From Brevibacillus choshinensis (GTDB lineage Bacteria; Bacillota; Bacilli; Brevibacillales; Brevibacillaceae), in assembly GCF_016811915.1 (NCBI RefSeq), contig NZ_CP069127.1, positions 409,501 to 473,500 on the forward strand: a stretch of 64,000 bases of DNA. Direction: 5' to 3'. Position 1 is the stretch's first letter. Each line of letters opens with the position of its first letter. The position numbers and the translations under genes were made by a program. Under the pieces are notes generated by a model, which was not told where the DNA came from, did no database searches, and worked only from the letters and a program-made list of their open reading frames with translations. This document shows positions 7,622 through 16,913 of this stretch, one piece after another.

Positions 7622-9295
7622 ATGGTAATCGCACGAAAGGTTGAAACGGATCGGCTGCCTGCTGCTGTCACACGTCCTGCTGCCCGCCTCGGATTGTCCT
7701 ATGTTTGGGTGGCGTATATCGCATTTGGACTTGCGGCTCTGGCAGGGATGCTGCAAGGCATGGTGCGTGGCGGGATCATCGAGCTGCCTAGCTGGACGAA
7801 TTACTATCAGATTTTGACTGCCCACGGTGTGCTGATGGCACTTATTTTTACCACGTTTTTCATCGTCGGCTTTCTTTTGACTGGCGTAGCGCGCACGACG
7901 GGCGGATCGCTGCATGGAACGGCTCTCGGATGGGGCTGGGCTGGCTGGATTCTGATGGTCTTGGGTACATTGATGGCCGTCGTCACCATCGTGATGAACG
8001 AGGCTTCGGTCCTGTATACGTTTTATGCGCCACTGAAGGCATCCCCGTACTTTTACGTGGGAGCGGCGCTTCTGGTCGTCGGCAGCTGGTTCGCAGGCTT
8101 TGCGGTTTTTGCCAGCTACCGTAAATGGAAACGGGAGCACCCGGGGCAGATTTCGCCACTCTTCGTCTTCATGTCGGTCACGACGTTTGTGATGTGGATC
8201 ATCGCGACGCTTCCGGTAGCAGTCGAGGTTATTTTTCAGCTCATTCCCTGGTCGCTGGGCATCTCTCCGACGATCAACATCATGCTCAGTCGCACCTTGT
8301 TCTGGTTTTTCGGGCATCCTTTAGTTTACTTCTGGCTGATGCCGGCCTACATCGCTTGGTATGTGTGTGTGCCACGGATCATCGGAGGGAATGTTTTCAG
8401 TGACTCGCTCAGCCGTCTCGCGTTTATTCTCTTGCTGCTGTTCTCGATCCCGGTCGGCTTTCACCATCAGTTGATGGAGCCGGGCATCTCGGCTGGGTGG
8501 AAGATGATTCACGTGACGCTGACGCTCATCGTCGTCATACCGTCGCTCATGACTGCCTTCTCCATGTTTGCGATCTTCGAATCAACCGGACGCAAAAAAG
8601 GAGGGCTGGGCCTCTTTGGCTGGCTGAAGAAGCTGCCATGGACGGATGTGCGCTTTTTCGCACCGTTTGCAGGGATGCTGTTCTTTATCCCAGGGGGAGC
8701 GGGCGGAATCATCAATGCAAGTAACCAGATCAATGCCGTGGTGCACAATACCATTTGGGTAACCGGACACTTCCACATTACCGTGGGGGCCGCAGTGGCA
8801 CTGACGTTCTTTGGGGTCAGCTTTTGGCTGATACCGGTACTGACCGGCCGCACACTCACTCGCACTGCGAATCGGATGGGAATGGTGCAGACTGTCTTTT
8901 GGTCCGTAGGGATGTTCCTGATGTCGTTTGCGATGCACACGATGGGACTCTCAGGGGCGCCGCGCAGGACTGATTATACGACCTATATGGATCATCCGAC
9001 GGCATTGGGCTGGATGGATTATCAGCGGATGATGGCATTCGGAGGCGGTCTGCTGTTCGTATCGGCGATCCTCTTGATCCTGATTCTTTTGTACCTGACA
9101 TTCTACGCACCGAAAGGGTATATGGAGTACCCGATCGGAGAGACAGAGAAGGAACAGCATGTCCCGCGTTTGCTGGAGCGCTGGCCGGTATGGATTGGTC
9201 TCGTCGCTTTCCTGATCGTGCTCGCTTACGGCTATCCGATCTTGGAGCAAATCCAGCACCAGGCACCGGGCTCCCCGCCGTTTAAAACTTGGTGA
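7622..9295 (+). CDS. cbaA: ba3-type cytochrome c oxidase subunit I
   Basis: 557-residue heme-copper oxidase subunit I with about 13 helices. Recognisable elements are TAHGVLMALIFTTFF (heme ligand His in helix II), FFGHPLVYFWLMPAY (CuB His with the Tyr), GFHHQLMEPG (CuB histidines) and VTGHFHITVG (heme ligands). It reduces oxygen at the heme/CuB site and pumps protons by the single K-pathway of B-type enzymes. The start at 7622 follows AGGGAGGTG, 17 bp after subunit II. No subunit III gene follows, which is normal for ba3 enzymes. Confidence 0.94.
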   Translation: MVIARKVETDRLPAAVTRPAARLGLSYVWVAYIAFGLAALAGMLQGMVRGGIIELPSWTNYYQILTAHGVLMALIFTTFFIVGFLLTGVARTTGGSLHGTALGWGWAGWILMVLGTLMAVVTIVMNEASVLYTFYAPLKASPYFYVGAALLVVGSWFAGFAVFASYRKWKREHPGQISPLFVFMSVTTFVMWIIATLPVAVEVIFQLIPWSLGISPTINIMLSRTLFWFFGHPLVYFWLMPAYIAWYVCVPRIIGGNVFSDSLSRLAFILLLLFSIPVGFHHQLMEPGISAGWKMIHVTLTLIVVIPSLMTAFSMFAIFESTGRKKGGLGLFGWLKKLPWTDVRFFAPFAGMLFFIPGGAGGIINASNQINAVVHNTIWVTGHFHITVGAAVALTFFGVSFWLIPVLTGRTLTRTANRMGMVQTVFWSVGMFLMSFAMHTMGLSGAPRRTDYTTYMDHPTALGWMDYQRMMAFGGGLLFVSAILLILILLYLTFYAPKGYMEYPIGETEKEQHVPRLLERWPVWIGLVAFLIVLAYGYPILEQIQHQAPGSPPFKTW

Positions 9296-9300
9296 TGTAG

Positions 9301-9335
9301 AAAAATCCACTCGTTTTTAGCAACGAGTGGATTTT
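9301..9335. terminator. Bidirectional terminator
   Basis: AAAATCCACTCGTT pairs with AACGAGTGGATTTT around a five-base loop. T-runs on both sides suit both the oxidase operon and the small gene on the other strand. Confidence 0.8.
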
Positions 9336-9363
9336 GGCGTGTGTGCGGCTACTTTTTGTTTGG

Positions 9364-9459
9364 CTACAAGGCGGCCCATTCGGTATAGGCAAGAATCAGA
9401 AAGCCGATGGCAATCAGCCATAACGCGAGCACTCTGAGGTCTTCCTCTTCAAATGGCAT
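9364..9459 (-). CDS. 31-residue single-helix membrane protein
   Basis: Begins MPFEEEDLRV and continues as one hydrophobic helix (LALWLIAIGFLILAYTEW) to a C-terminal AAL. The ATG is preceded by a near-perfect AAAGGAGGAG at 7-8 nt, which is the main evidence that it is expressed. Family unknown. Size and topology resemble small accessory subunits of terminal oxidases, and it ends next to the ba3 operon, but it is on the opposite strand and that role is speculative. Confidence 0.6.
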   Translation of the reverse strand: MPFEEEDLRVLALWLIAIGFLILAYTEWAAL

Positions 9460-9521
9460 GGAACTCCTCCTTTATCTCTTGGTAGTACCAAGGTATTCAA
9501 AAGGAGGGGCATTGGTTTAGC

Positions 9522-10277
9522 CTACGGCAGGTAAATCATTTTGCGAGTCATCCCGCCGTCGATGACCAGCTCGGTTCCGGTAATGAAATCATTGTCCTTT
9601 TGCGTCAAGAACAGGCAAGCGCGGGCAATGTCATCCGGCACACCGACACGTCCGGCCGGGTGCTGTTCGTGATCCTCTGGACGAAGGGCGGAGTAATCGC
9701 CATTTTCAATCCATCCTGGGGAGATCGCGTTGACACGGATGCCGTCCGGACCGAGTGAAACAGCCAAGGCGTGGGTCAAGGCGAGAATGCCGCCTTTGGA
9801 GGCAGCGTATGCCTCGGTATTGGGCTCAGACATGTGCGCACGGGACGAAGACATGTTGAGGATCGCACCGCCGCCGTGCTTGCGCATGATTTTGGCCGCC
9901 TCCCGCGAACCGAGGAAAACGCTGCGCAAATTGGTATTGAGTATATGATCCCATGCCTCCACTGCGAGCTCGTAGGGAGATTCCCAGGTGGAAAGGCCGG
10001 CATTGTTGACCAATACGTCCAGTCTCCCCCAGCGTTCGTCTGTCATCTGCATCAACTGCTCGATGTCCTTCGGCTGGCTGACGTCTACCTGGTGGAAAGT
10101 AGCGGTTCCAGTTGAGCTGTCTGATGCATTTATGGCTTGGGCTGCCGCTTCGCCCATTTCTGCGTTCCGCTCGGCAATTACCACATGAGCGCCATGGGCC
10201 GCATACATTCCGGCGATAGCCCGTCCGATACCGCTGCCTGCTCCCGTGACAATGACAATCTTATCCGTGAATTGCAT
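9522..10277 (-). CDS. SDR-family oxidoreductase
   Basis: 251-residue classical short-chain dehydrogenase. It has the cofactor motif TGAGSGIG near the N terminus, NNAG in strand 4, an active-site Ser in LNMSSSRAHM and the YAASK pair Tyr157/Lys161. The start at 10277 is supported by GGAGGGG; the open frame runs further upstream without a site. The substrate is unknown. It is divergent from a nitroreductase, and both may act on the same electrophile or aromatic stress response, which is only inferred. Confidence 0.9.
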   Translation of the reverse strand: MQFTDKIVIVTGAGSGIGRAIAGMYAAHGAHVVIAERNAEMGEAAAQAINASDSSTGTATFHQVDVSQPKDIEQLMQMTDERWGRLDVLVNNAGLSTWESPYELAVEAWDHILNTNLRSVFLGSREAAKIMRKHGGGAILNMSSSRAHMSEPNTEAYAASKGGILALTHALAVSLGPDGIRVNAISPGWIENGDYSALRPEDHEQHPAGRVGVPDDIARACLFLTQKDNDFITGTELVIDGGMTRKMIYLP

Positions 10278-10434
10278 TAAGATCCCCTCCAAACAATAAG
10301 AAAGTGTGAACGATCCGGTTGTCCTGTGAAAAAACTGTAAAAATGGTAAAAACATGATTGCAAAATGTATCTAACTATAATAAAGTAAGTATCATCTTTT
10401 GGTGAGATCACCGAAATTAGAGGAGGTCACTTTT

Positions 10435-11067
10435 GTGCAAACTGAAATGAAATTAACAGCCGAACAGGCGATGGAAGCGAGACATAGCGTACGTAAATAC
10501 GATCCGAATGCTGTGATTCCCCAAGGCGAACTGAACGAAATTCTGCGTCTGGCTTCTACAGCGCCTTCCTCATGGAACCTGCAGCACTGGCGTTTTCTCG
10601 TGGTGACCGATCCGGCAATCAAGCAAAAGCTCCTGCCAATCGCCTACAACCAGCAACAAGTAGTGGATGCCTATGCTACTATCATCATACTGGGAGATCT
10701 GGAAGCAGACAAGGCGGCAGCTGTCGTATACGACAAGGCGCTGGCGAAAGGTCTGGTGTCTCAGCAAGTGCGTGACACAATGGTCGGTCAGGTCGAGGGT
10801 GCTTACAAGAACAATCCGGAAATTGCCCGCGACGAGGCTATCCGAAATTCCTCCTATGCAGCTATGCAGCTGATGCTGGCTGCCAAATCGAAAGGGTATG
10901 ACACCTGCCCGATGGGAGGCTACGACAAAGCGAAGTTGATTGAAGCTTTGAACATCCCGCCTCGCTACATCCCGTCGCTGATGCTCACACTCGGCAAAGC
11001 GAGCGTGCAAGCACATCCGACCGAGCGTCTGAGCCTGGACGAGTTGGTTATTGAAAACAGCTTCTAA
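10435..11067 (+). CDS. Nitroreductase-family flavoprotein
   Basis: 210 residues. The start is a GTG preceded by AGGAGGT at 7 nt. The FMN-binding motif RHSVRKYDP and the segment TAPSSWNLQHWRF are typical of NfsB/YodC-type NAD(P)H nitroreductases, as is the C-terminal CPMGGYDKAKL region. It likely reduces quinones or nitro compounds with NAD(P)H in the cytoplasm. A short palindrome, GGTGA-GA-TCACC at 10401-10412, lies just before the ribosome binding site and might be regulatory. Confidence 0.88.
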   Translation: MQTEMKLTAEQAMEARHSVRKYDPNAVIPQGELNEILRLASTAPSSWNLQHWRFLVVTDPAIKQKLLPIAYNQQQVVDAYATIIILGDLEADKAAAVVYDKALAKGLVSQQVRDTMVGQVEGAYKNNPEIARDEAIRNSSYAAMQLMLAAKSKGYDTCPMGGYDKAKLIEALNIPPRYIPSLMLTLGKASVQAHPTERLSLDELVIENSF

Positions 11068-11082
11068 TCAATGCAAATAGGA

Positions 11083-11115
11083 AAAGGGAGCGCTATCGCT
11101 AGCGTTCCCTTTTTT
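11083..11115 (+). terminator. Rho-independent terminator
   Basis: GGGAGCGCTA pairs with TAGCGTTCCC around TCGC, followed by six T, after the nitroreductase gene. Confidence 0.88.
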
Positions 11116-11139
11116 ACTGCTTCTAGAGTATCCCTATTG

Positions 11140-11161
11140 TATTTGACTGATCGTTACAAAA
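11140..11161 (+). promoter_or_regulatory. TetR operator, regulator copy
   Basis: This 22-bp site matches the site at 11854-11875 at 18 of 22 positions, sharing ACTGATC and TTACAAAA. It lies upstream of the TetR gene and suggests autoregulation. Confidence 0.65.
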
Positions 11162-11234
11162 TATCTATAATGGTACTCATTCCCAGTCTCACATGTAAAT
11201 AACGAACATGGGTCCAGGAAAGGAGCTGGTTGAT

Positions 11235-11816
11235 ATGAGCGCCAGACCTCGAGAATTCAAAGATACAGCCGTGATTGATGCAGCCATGGAAGTGTTCTGG
11301 GAGCATGGCTTCGAGGGCAGTTCCACGGAAAAATTATGCGAGCGGACAGGTCTCGGCCGGGGAAGCCTGTACAATGCGTTCGGCAGCAAGCAAGCGCTAT
11401 ACGAGAAGGCGTTGGAACGCTATCAGGAGCTGGGCATTGAAATCCAGGTGGATGTATTGGAACAGCCGGGACCAGTGAAAGACAGGCTGCGTGCCCTCAT
11501 GGTGTGGGGGATCGACCAGGATTTCGATGGAGCAAAGCGGCGTGGCTGTCTCTCGATCAATGCAGCGATTGAGCGTGGAGTGAAGGACGCGGAGGTAGCA
11601 CGTTTGGTGGGCGGTCATGTGGGACGACTCGAACAGGCGTTGTGCCATGTCATTGCAGTCGGTCAACGTTCAGGTGAGATTACCTCCAAGCGACCGGCCT
11701 TGGAGCTTTCCCGATCCTTTTTGAGCAGCTTTTACGGTCTGCGTGTACTGGGCAAGATCGTAGAGGATCGCCGTGTACTGGAGGATATCGTGGAAGGAAC
11801 GCTGGCTGCTTTGTAA
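11235..11816 (+). CDS. TetR/AcrR-family repressor
   Basis: 193 residues. The N-terminal helix-turn-helix contains VFWEHGFEGSSTEKL and GRGSLYNAFGSKQALY, standard for TetR repressors. The C-terminal ligand-binding domain has YQELGIEIQ and a CLSINAAIE segment often seen in regulators of drug exporters. I chose the ATG at 11235 behind AAAGGAG rather than the ATG at 11208. It is directly upstream of an MFS exporter and both promoters carry the same palindrome, so it likely represses itself and the exporter until a ligand binds. Confidence 0.92.
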   Translation: MSARPREFKDTAVIDAAMEVFWEHGFEGSSTEKLCERTGLGRGSLYNAFGSKQALYEKALERYQELGIEIQVDVLEQPGPVKDRLRALMVWGIDQDFDGAKRRGCLSINAAIERGVKDAEVARLVGGHVGRLEQALCHVIAVGQRSGEITSKRPALELSRSFLSSFYGLRVLGKIVEDRRVLEDIVEGTLAAL

Positions 11817-11853
11817 TTTGTCAGCAAGTTGCTCATGGGCAATTTGCGCTCAG

Positions 11854-11875
11854 TTTTGTACTGATCATTACAAAA
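11854..11875 (+). promoter_or_regulatory. TetR operator, exporter copy
   Basis: TTTTGTA and TACAAAA flank an eight-base centre, giving a nearly perfect 22-bp palindrome 36 bp upstream of the exporter ATG. The same core occurs before the TetR gene. Confidence 0.7.
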
Positions 11876-11910
11876 TTAGTGAAAAATTGAGGGATAGGAG
11901 AGAAGGAATC

Positions 11911-13101
11911 ATGCCATTTGCCGTCTATGTGCTAGGGTTGATGATTTTTTCCATGACGACTTCGGAGTTCATGGTGGCAGGGATGATGGCGTCCCTTTCG
12001 GAAGAATTCGGGGTGTCTGTCGCTGCTGTTGGTTATCTGATTTCCGCTTATGCCGCAGGGATGATCGTGGGCGGTCCGCTGCTGACGGTTGGATTGTTGA
12101 AGGTTCCGCGGAAACAGGCTTTTCTGGCATTGGGCGGTGTCTTTCTCGTCGGGCAGACTCTGGGAGCTCTCGCCACCAGCTACGAAATGATGATGGCGGC
12201 GCGAGTGATCACGGGCATTTCGTCAGCTGCGACTTTTGGTGTTTCTTTGTCCATTGGTTTTACCCTTGTCCATCCCGGAGCTCTAGGGCGTGCAGCTTCT
12301 GTCATTCTCGGAGGATTGATGGTCGCGACGGCCATTGGGCTTCCAGCGGCTATGGTGTTTGACCAGTACTTCGGGTGGCGGGCCAGTTTCTGGGGAGTCG
12401 TTGTTTTCGTCCTGCTATCGGGAGTGCTCGGGCAATTTGTCATTCCAGCTACACCCAAACCGGAGTCCGTCAGCATTCGTGGAGAGCTGGCTGCTTTCCG
12501 CAATGGGAACCTGTGGGCGGCGTACGCCACGAGCATGCTCATTATTGGAGCGACCTTTGCTGCATTCAGCTACTTTTCTCCGATCCTGACTGACCTCACT
12601 GGCTTTGGCGCGGCCATGGTTCCTCTGCTGTTGGGGATTTATGGTGTCGCGACGGTTGCTGGGAATATCGTGACGGGCAGGTTCGCCGATCGATACATGA
12701 TGCCAATTTTGATCGTCGGGCTTCTCACATTGACGGTGGCACTGGTATTCTTTGGACTTTTTGCCCACAGTAGTGTTGTCGCCATGATTGCGGTTATCGT
12801 GGTTGGTCTGGCAGGTGTCCCGATGAATCCAGCGATGACGACTCGGATCACACGAGTTGCCAATACCGGATCATTGGTTACGACCGTCCATGGTTCTGTC
12901 ATCAGTTTCGGCGTAGTGGTAGGATCATCGCTCGGCGGGCTCACCATCGACGCTGGCTACGGACTCGCGTCACCGCTATGGGTAGGTGCTGTCTTAGGGA
13001 TCATAGGTCTCCTGTCTCTGCTGCCTTTCCTACGTGATACAAACCGCAGACAACAAACTAAAATGCATGAAAAGAAAGTGGCAAATTGCGTAGAGCAATA
13101 A
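11911..13101 (+). CDS. MFS drug/sugar exporter (AraJ/YdhP-like)
   Basis: 396 residues with 12 predicted helices, in the branch that begins with GLMIFSMTTSEFMVAGMM and includes AraJ, YdhP and arabinose/chloramphenicol exporters. SAYAAGMIVGGPLLT and RVITGISSAATFG match motif regions of the DHA1 family. The ATG at 11911 has GAGAGAAGGA in front; the open frame extends upstream through the operator and is not coding there. Likely an inducible efflux pump under the adjacent TetR protein. Confidence 0.9.
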   Translation: MPFAVYVLGLMIFSMTTSEFMVAGMMASLSEEFGVSVAAVGYLISAYAAGMIVGGPLLTVGLLKVPRKQAFLALGGVFLVGQTLGALATSYEMMMAARVITGISSAATFGVSLSIGFTLVHPGALGRAASVILGGLMVATAIGLPAAMVFDQYFGWRASFWGVVVFVLLSGVLGQFVIPATPKPESVSIRGELAAFRNGNLWAAYATSMLIIGATFAAFSYFSPILTDLTGFGAAMVPLLLGIYGVATVAGNIVTGRFADRYMMPILIVGLLTLTVALVFFGLFAHSSVVAMIAVIVVGLAGVPMNPAMTTRITRVANTGSLVTTVHGSVISFGVVVGSSLGGLTIDAGYGLASPLWVGAVLGIIGLLSLLPFLRDTNRRQQTKMHEKKVANCVEQ

Positions 13102-13155
13102 GAGAACAGATGGACATGGGGGACCCATTTCCTACCATGTGTGGTGAAGGGCACG

Positions 13156-13196
13156 AAAAAGGGCAGGAGAGTCTTCACGCTCTTCCTACCCTTTTT
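13156..13196. terminator. Bidirectional terminator
   Basis: AAAAAGGGcAGGAGAG pairs with CTCTTCCTaCCCTTTTT. It serves the exporter, and its far arm overlaps the stop codon of the kinase gene on the other strand. Confidence 0.8.
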
Positions 13197-14607
13197 CTGC
13201 GGATTCAGGAGTGCTCATAGCCTCTGCCACAGGCAAATCGACGGTGATAGTCGTACCTTGTCCGAGGATGCTGTTTACGAATAAACGACCCCCGTGGAAC
13301 TCGATAATTTCCTTGCAGATGGCAAGCCCCAGGCCGCTCCCGGATTGCTTGGACCGTCCTTTGTAAAACTTCCCGGTGATATGCGGCAAGTCGCCCTCAT
13401 CGATGCCCTCCCCCGTATCGGTTACGGAGATGATCAATCTGCGGGCAGATTCAGCTGCTGTGACACTGATCGTGCCCCCGCGCGGTGTAAATTTGAACGC
13501 ATTGTCCAGCAGATTCACGAAAACCTGCATGAGACGGTTGAAATCTCCCATGACTGCCAAGGGAGAAGAGGGGATTTCCATCTGAAGGTCCACCCGTTTG
13601 TCCTGGGAGCGAATGGCAAACTGCAGATGCACGTCGTCCAGCACTTCCCGCAAATCCATTCGCTCCAAGGAGAGCTTCATCTCGCCGGACTGAAACTTGG
13701 AGAAGTCGAGCAGCTCCTCCACCAAGCTGATCAGGCGATCTGTTTCCTTGGAGATGACCTCCAGTCCCAGCATCGTTTCTTCCGGTTCATCCAAGCCTCC
13801 GGAAATCAGTGTCTCACTCCAGCCCTTGATCGAGGTCAGGGGGGTTCGCAGCTCATGAGAAACGGAGGAAATAAAATCGTTTTTCAGCTTTTCGTTTTTA
13901 CCGATTTCCGCGGCCATGTAGTTAAACGTCTCAGCCAAGGTCCCTACTTCATCGTCGTAGCGTTTGGCGGCACGTGCTGAGAAGTTGCCGGTTGCCATTT
14001 GCGTAGCGGCTTTGGTCAGATCTTCGATGGGATCGACAATGCGCTTTGCAATGATCAGGCTGAGGGCAAAGGCGAAAAACACGACGCCAGCCCCAACGCC
14101 AGCTCCGTACAGGGCAATCTGGTTGACTGCTTGATAGAGAGGCTCCGCTGAAATCGTATAGCGCAGGACCCCCGAATATTCCGTTTCAAAGGTAAGCGGG
14201 GTGGACACAGCGATGACACGCTCGCGAGTCATGGGGCTTTTCCCCACATGGATTCCTGTCATCCCCTTCAAGGCGTCCAGCACATCGGGCGTTTGGATCA
14301 CTTCTCCTGTCTGAAAGCCGTACGAGTTCAGAATGACCTTGCCGCTGGTATCCAGGACCTCGATCTTGGCGTATTCCTCGTTCGAGGCGTTCTCCAGAAT
14401 GTAGCGCGCCTTGTCTTTGAGGCGATAGCCGGTCGCGTATTTATTGATAAAGTTGGTAAATGTCGTGGAGCGGGTCACCAAGGCTTCGGTCGCTGTGCCG
14501 AAGTAGTAGGTGTGCACAGCCCAGTAAAACAACCCTTCCAGCACGAGAACGATCAAGAGCAGGATCAGGCCGAAATAGACGATCAGCCGGGTCCTAATTC
14601 CCTTCAT
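13186..14607 (-). CDS. Sensor histidine kinase with HAMP domain
   Basis: 473 residues. Helix 1 spans about 7-29, an extracellular sensor of about 140 residues follows, helix 2 is around 165-187, then a HAMP linker (IVDPIEDLTKAATQMATGNF), the H-box SVSHELRTPLT with His251, and an ATPase domain with LLDNAFKFTP, DTGEGIDEGD and GSGLGLAI. The start overlaps the end of the regulator gene by 14 bp and has AAAGGAAG upstream, so translation is probably coupled. It is the third gene of an operon led by a lipoprotein, which may act as its extracytoplasmic sensor; that is inference. Confidence 0.93.
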   Translation of the reverse strand: MKGIRTRLIVYFGLILLLIVLVLEGLFYWAVHTYYFGTATEALVTRSTTFTNFINKYATGYRLKDKARYILENASNEEYAKIEVLDTSGKVILNSYGFQTGEVIQTPDVLDALKGMTGIHVGKSPMTRERVIAVSTPLTFETEYSGVLRYTISAEPLYQAVNQIALYGAGVGAGVVFFAFALSLIIAKRIVDPIEDLTKAATQMATGNFSARAAKRYDDEVGTLAETFNYMAAEIGKNEKLKNDFISSVSHELRTPLTSIKGWSETLISGGLDEPEETMLGLEVISKETDRLISLVEELLDFSKFQSGEMKLSLERMDLREVLDDVHLQFAIRSQDKRVDLQMEIPSSPLAVMGDFNRLMQVFVNLLDNAFKFTPRGGTISVTAAESARRLIISVTDTGEGIDEGDLPHITGKFYKGRSKQSGSGLGLAICKEIIEFHGGRLFVNSILGQGTTITVDLPVAEAMSTPESAEKG

Positions 14608-15301
14608 CGGAAACTTCCTTTCGCCATAAATACCCGTAACCCCATACCGTCTCCAGGAAGGCGGGATGGGCAGGGTCGTGCTCGATTTTTTGGCGGATGC
14701 GGCGGATGTTGACGTCGACAATTTTCAGGTCGCCTACGAAAAATTGCCCCCAGACAGCTGTCAGGATTTCATCGCGGCTGATGGCCTTGTTGGCATTTTC
14801 AGCGAGCAGCTTGATAATCGCAAATTCTTTGGGAGTCAGTACGATTTCCTGATCTTTTTTAATCAGCTTCCGTTCATCCAAGAGGAGGGTAAACGGATGG
14901 ATGTCGATTTCATTCTTTTCCACAGGAGACTCGATGGGGGAGAGTCGTCGGTGCAGCGCTTTTACGCGAGCCAACAGCTCTGCCGGACTAAAGGGCTTGC
15001 TCACGTAATCGTCTGCACCGAATTCCAGTCCCATCACTTTGTCCAGCTCCTGGCTTTTGGCGGTAAGCATGATGATCCCGAGACGAGGGTATTTTTTGCG
15101 CAGAAGGCCGCAGACCTCGAAGCCATCGATGCCCGGCAGCATGACATCCAGGATGGCGATCTCGATATCCTGATGGATGCCGGCCAGCTCCAGCGCTTCT
15201 TCCCCTGTCGCTGCTTCCACCACCTCGAAGCCTTCCCGCTTCAGGTTGATGCGGACAAAATCACGGATTGATTTTTCGTCTTCCAGCAGCAGTACTTTCA
15301 T
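14594..15301 (-). CDS. OmpR-family response regulator
   Basis: 235 residues: a receiver domain with acidic pocket LLLEDEKS, Asp52 in AILDVMLPG, Thr in MLTAKS and Lys in VSKPFSPAEL, followed by a winged-helix domain (LTPKEFAIIKLL ... ETVWGYGYLW). The start at 15301 is preceded by AAAGGAG. The operon order is lipoprotein, regulator, kinase. Similar to the PhoP/WalR branch, but no specific orthology is claimed. Confidence 0.94.
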   Translation of the reverse strand: MKVLLLEDEKSIRDFVRINLKREGFEVVEAATGEEALELAGIHQDIEIAILDVMLPGIDGFEVCGLLRKKYPRLGIIMLTAKSQELDKVMGLEFGADDYVSKPFSPAELLARVKALHRRLSPIESPVEKNEIDIHPFTLLLDERKLIKKDQEIVLTPKEFAIIKLLAENANKAISRDEILTAVWGQFFVGDLKIVDVNIRRIRQKIEHDPAHPAFLETVWGYGYLWRKEVSDEGN

Positions 15302-15329
15302 CTTGTGCGACTCCTTTCCCGTTTCGTGT

Positions 15330-16694
15330 CTAAAAGCGCAAACGCATCTGACGGTACAGCTGACGAATCTCATCCGGCGTCAGGAGCATCGTTTTATATT
15401 CCTGCATAGCAGACTGGTTCAGTTCAGGAGAACCCTGCGGCTGAATCGCCACATTTACCTGCTTACCTTCTTCTTTGAGTAAGACGTAAGGCACGTGCTT
15501 TTGTTTGAGGTCATTTTCAAATTGGCTCCAGGACTTCTGCGGGACGATCTGGATCGTGAGCAGCTCCGCTTTTTTCTTGCTCGTCTCATCGAAGTAGAGG
15601 AAGTGGATCGGAGGGATTTCCGGCTCCTGGCCTATCTCGATGGTATACTTTCCATCCCATTTCTGCGGGATTTGAAAATCGATTCCGTACGAGTAGTTCT
15701 GGTAATGATCTTCTACGTGAGTGAGTCCGGTCGCGCCGTCCCAATGGAAGTAGGAAGAAATCCATGGGATGGCGGCCATAGGCAAATCGTCGGTACCGAG
15801 CGGTTGGGTACTGACACCTATTTCGATGATGCCATCGTCGTTGATGTCCTCGCTGTAGAGCGGATAGGGCTTGAAGGTCAGGTCCATTTGGCCGTCGATC
15901 TTGGCCAGAGGGTTGCGCAGCTGGCCGTTGTCCCACACTAGCAAGTCAGTGGAGGCCGAGTGTGCTCCGAGACCGGCTTCGATGAAAAGTCCATTCTGAT
16001 TGGCGGAAGCTTTTCCGATAATCGCTTGCTCATAACCATTCACAGAGCCATCCAGCTCCAGCTCTGTCAGCTTTCCCAGCTTCTTTTGCGTGGCGCCGTA
16101 GACCTGGGCTTTGGAGGTCAGGTTATTGTGATCGTGTATGACCAGGGCGAGCTCGGAAACATGGTCTCCGTTCAAATCACCCACAGCCATGACGGAATAC
16201 GTCTGCTTCAACAGCTCTTGCAGGCTTCCTTCCGCGAGTGAGTAGACGGAAAGCTCCTTGTTCAGGTCGTCTCCCCCGCCAAAGCCGATCATCATCTCAG
16301 GGATATGGTCACCCGTTATGTCTGTAAACATGACGTAATCGAGCTCGCTGCCGATTCCTGTGAAAGAAGCGACCTTGGCCCAGTTTCCCTGTTTTTGCGA
16401 AAGGATCAGGACGCCGATCTCGTAATCCGTTTTTTCCGACTTGTAGAAAGCCGTGACCTCCGGGGAACCATCGCCGTCCAGATCCTGCAACGACACGGCG
16501 CTTGATTCGTCCGGATGCGTGGGGACGGTCAGCTGAGAGCCGGGTGGCAAAAATTGCATCACGGCCTGATTGATCGATTGTTGGTCGCCATCTGCGGAAG
16601 GGGCGCGCATCAATTCGTTGGGCGTATCGGTAAGTCCGCATCCACTGATCAGCATCGTGGAGATCGCGGCAACGTATAGCCATGCCTTTTTCAT
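15330..16694 (-). CDS. Secreted lipoprotein with FG-GAP/VCBS-like repeats
   Basis: 454 residues. The signal peptide ends in the lipobox LISGC, so Cys19 is expected to be lipidated and the protein tethered to the outer face of the membrane. Repeated calcium-type loops (DLDGDGSPEV, DITGDHIPEM, DLNGDHVSEL, DINDDGIIEI) indicate a beta-propeller of FG-GAP/VCBS type spanning roughly residues 65-320. It is the first gene of an operon with an OmpR regulator and kinase, 28 bp before the regulator, suggesting a signalling or envelope-monitoring role. No enzymatic motif seen. Confidence 0.85.
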   Translation of the reverse strand: MKKAWLYVAAISTMLISGCGLTDTPNELMRAPSADGDQQSINQAVMQFLPPGSQLTVPTHPDESSAVSLQDLDGDGSPEVTAFYKSEKTDYEIGVLILSQKQGNWAKVASFTGIGSELDYVMFTDITGDHIPEMMIGFGGGDDLNKELSVYSLAEGSLQELLKQTYSVMAVGDLNGDHVSELALVIHDHNNLTSKAQVYGATQKKLGKLTELELDGSVNGYEQAIIGKASANQNGLFIEAGLGAHSASTDLLVWDNGQLRNPLAKIDGQMDLTFKPYPLYSEDINDDGIIEIGVSTQPLGTDDLPMAAIPWISSYFHWDGATGLTHVEDHYQNYSYGIDFQIPQKWDGKYTIEIGQEPEIPPIHFLYFDETSKKKAELLTIQIVPQKSWSQFENDLKQKHVPYVLLKEEGKQVNVAIQPQGSPELNQSAMQEYKTMLLTPDEIRQLYRQMRLRF

Positions 16695-16913
16695 GAGGAG
16701 AATTCCTTTCTGTTTCTAGGTCGATTGACTCTATTGTAGCCTGATAGACTCATAAAGTTGTTGCAAACCGGTAAAAAAGCGGTAACGAATCAGGAAAATA
16801 TTACTTGCAACATTTGGCTTATCTCCATCGTTAAAAATACGACAGGGAAGGACATACATGGGTGTAACGTTTTGGAAATAGAAAAGGAAACCCGGTAGAA
16901 GGAGGACGATAGT

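Noticed and set aside
10401-10412. GGTGA-GA-TCACC palindrome as an MhqR/YodB-type operator
   Set aside because: It does not match the known sites of those regulators, and a 5-bp arm can easily occur by chance.
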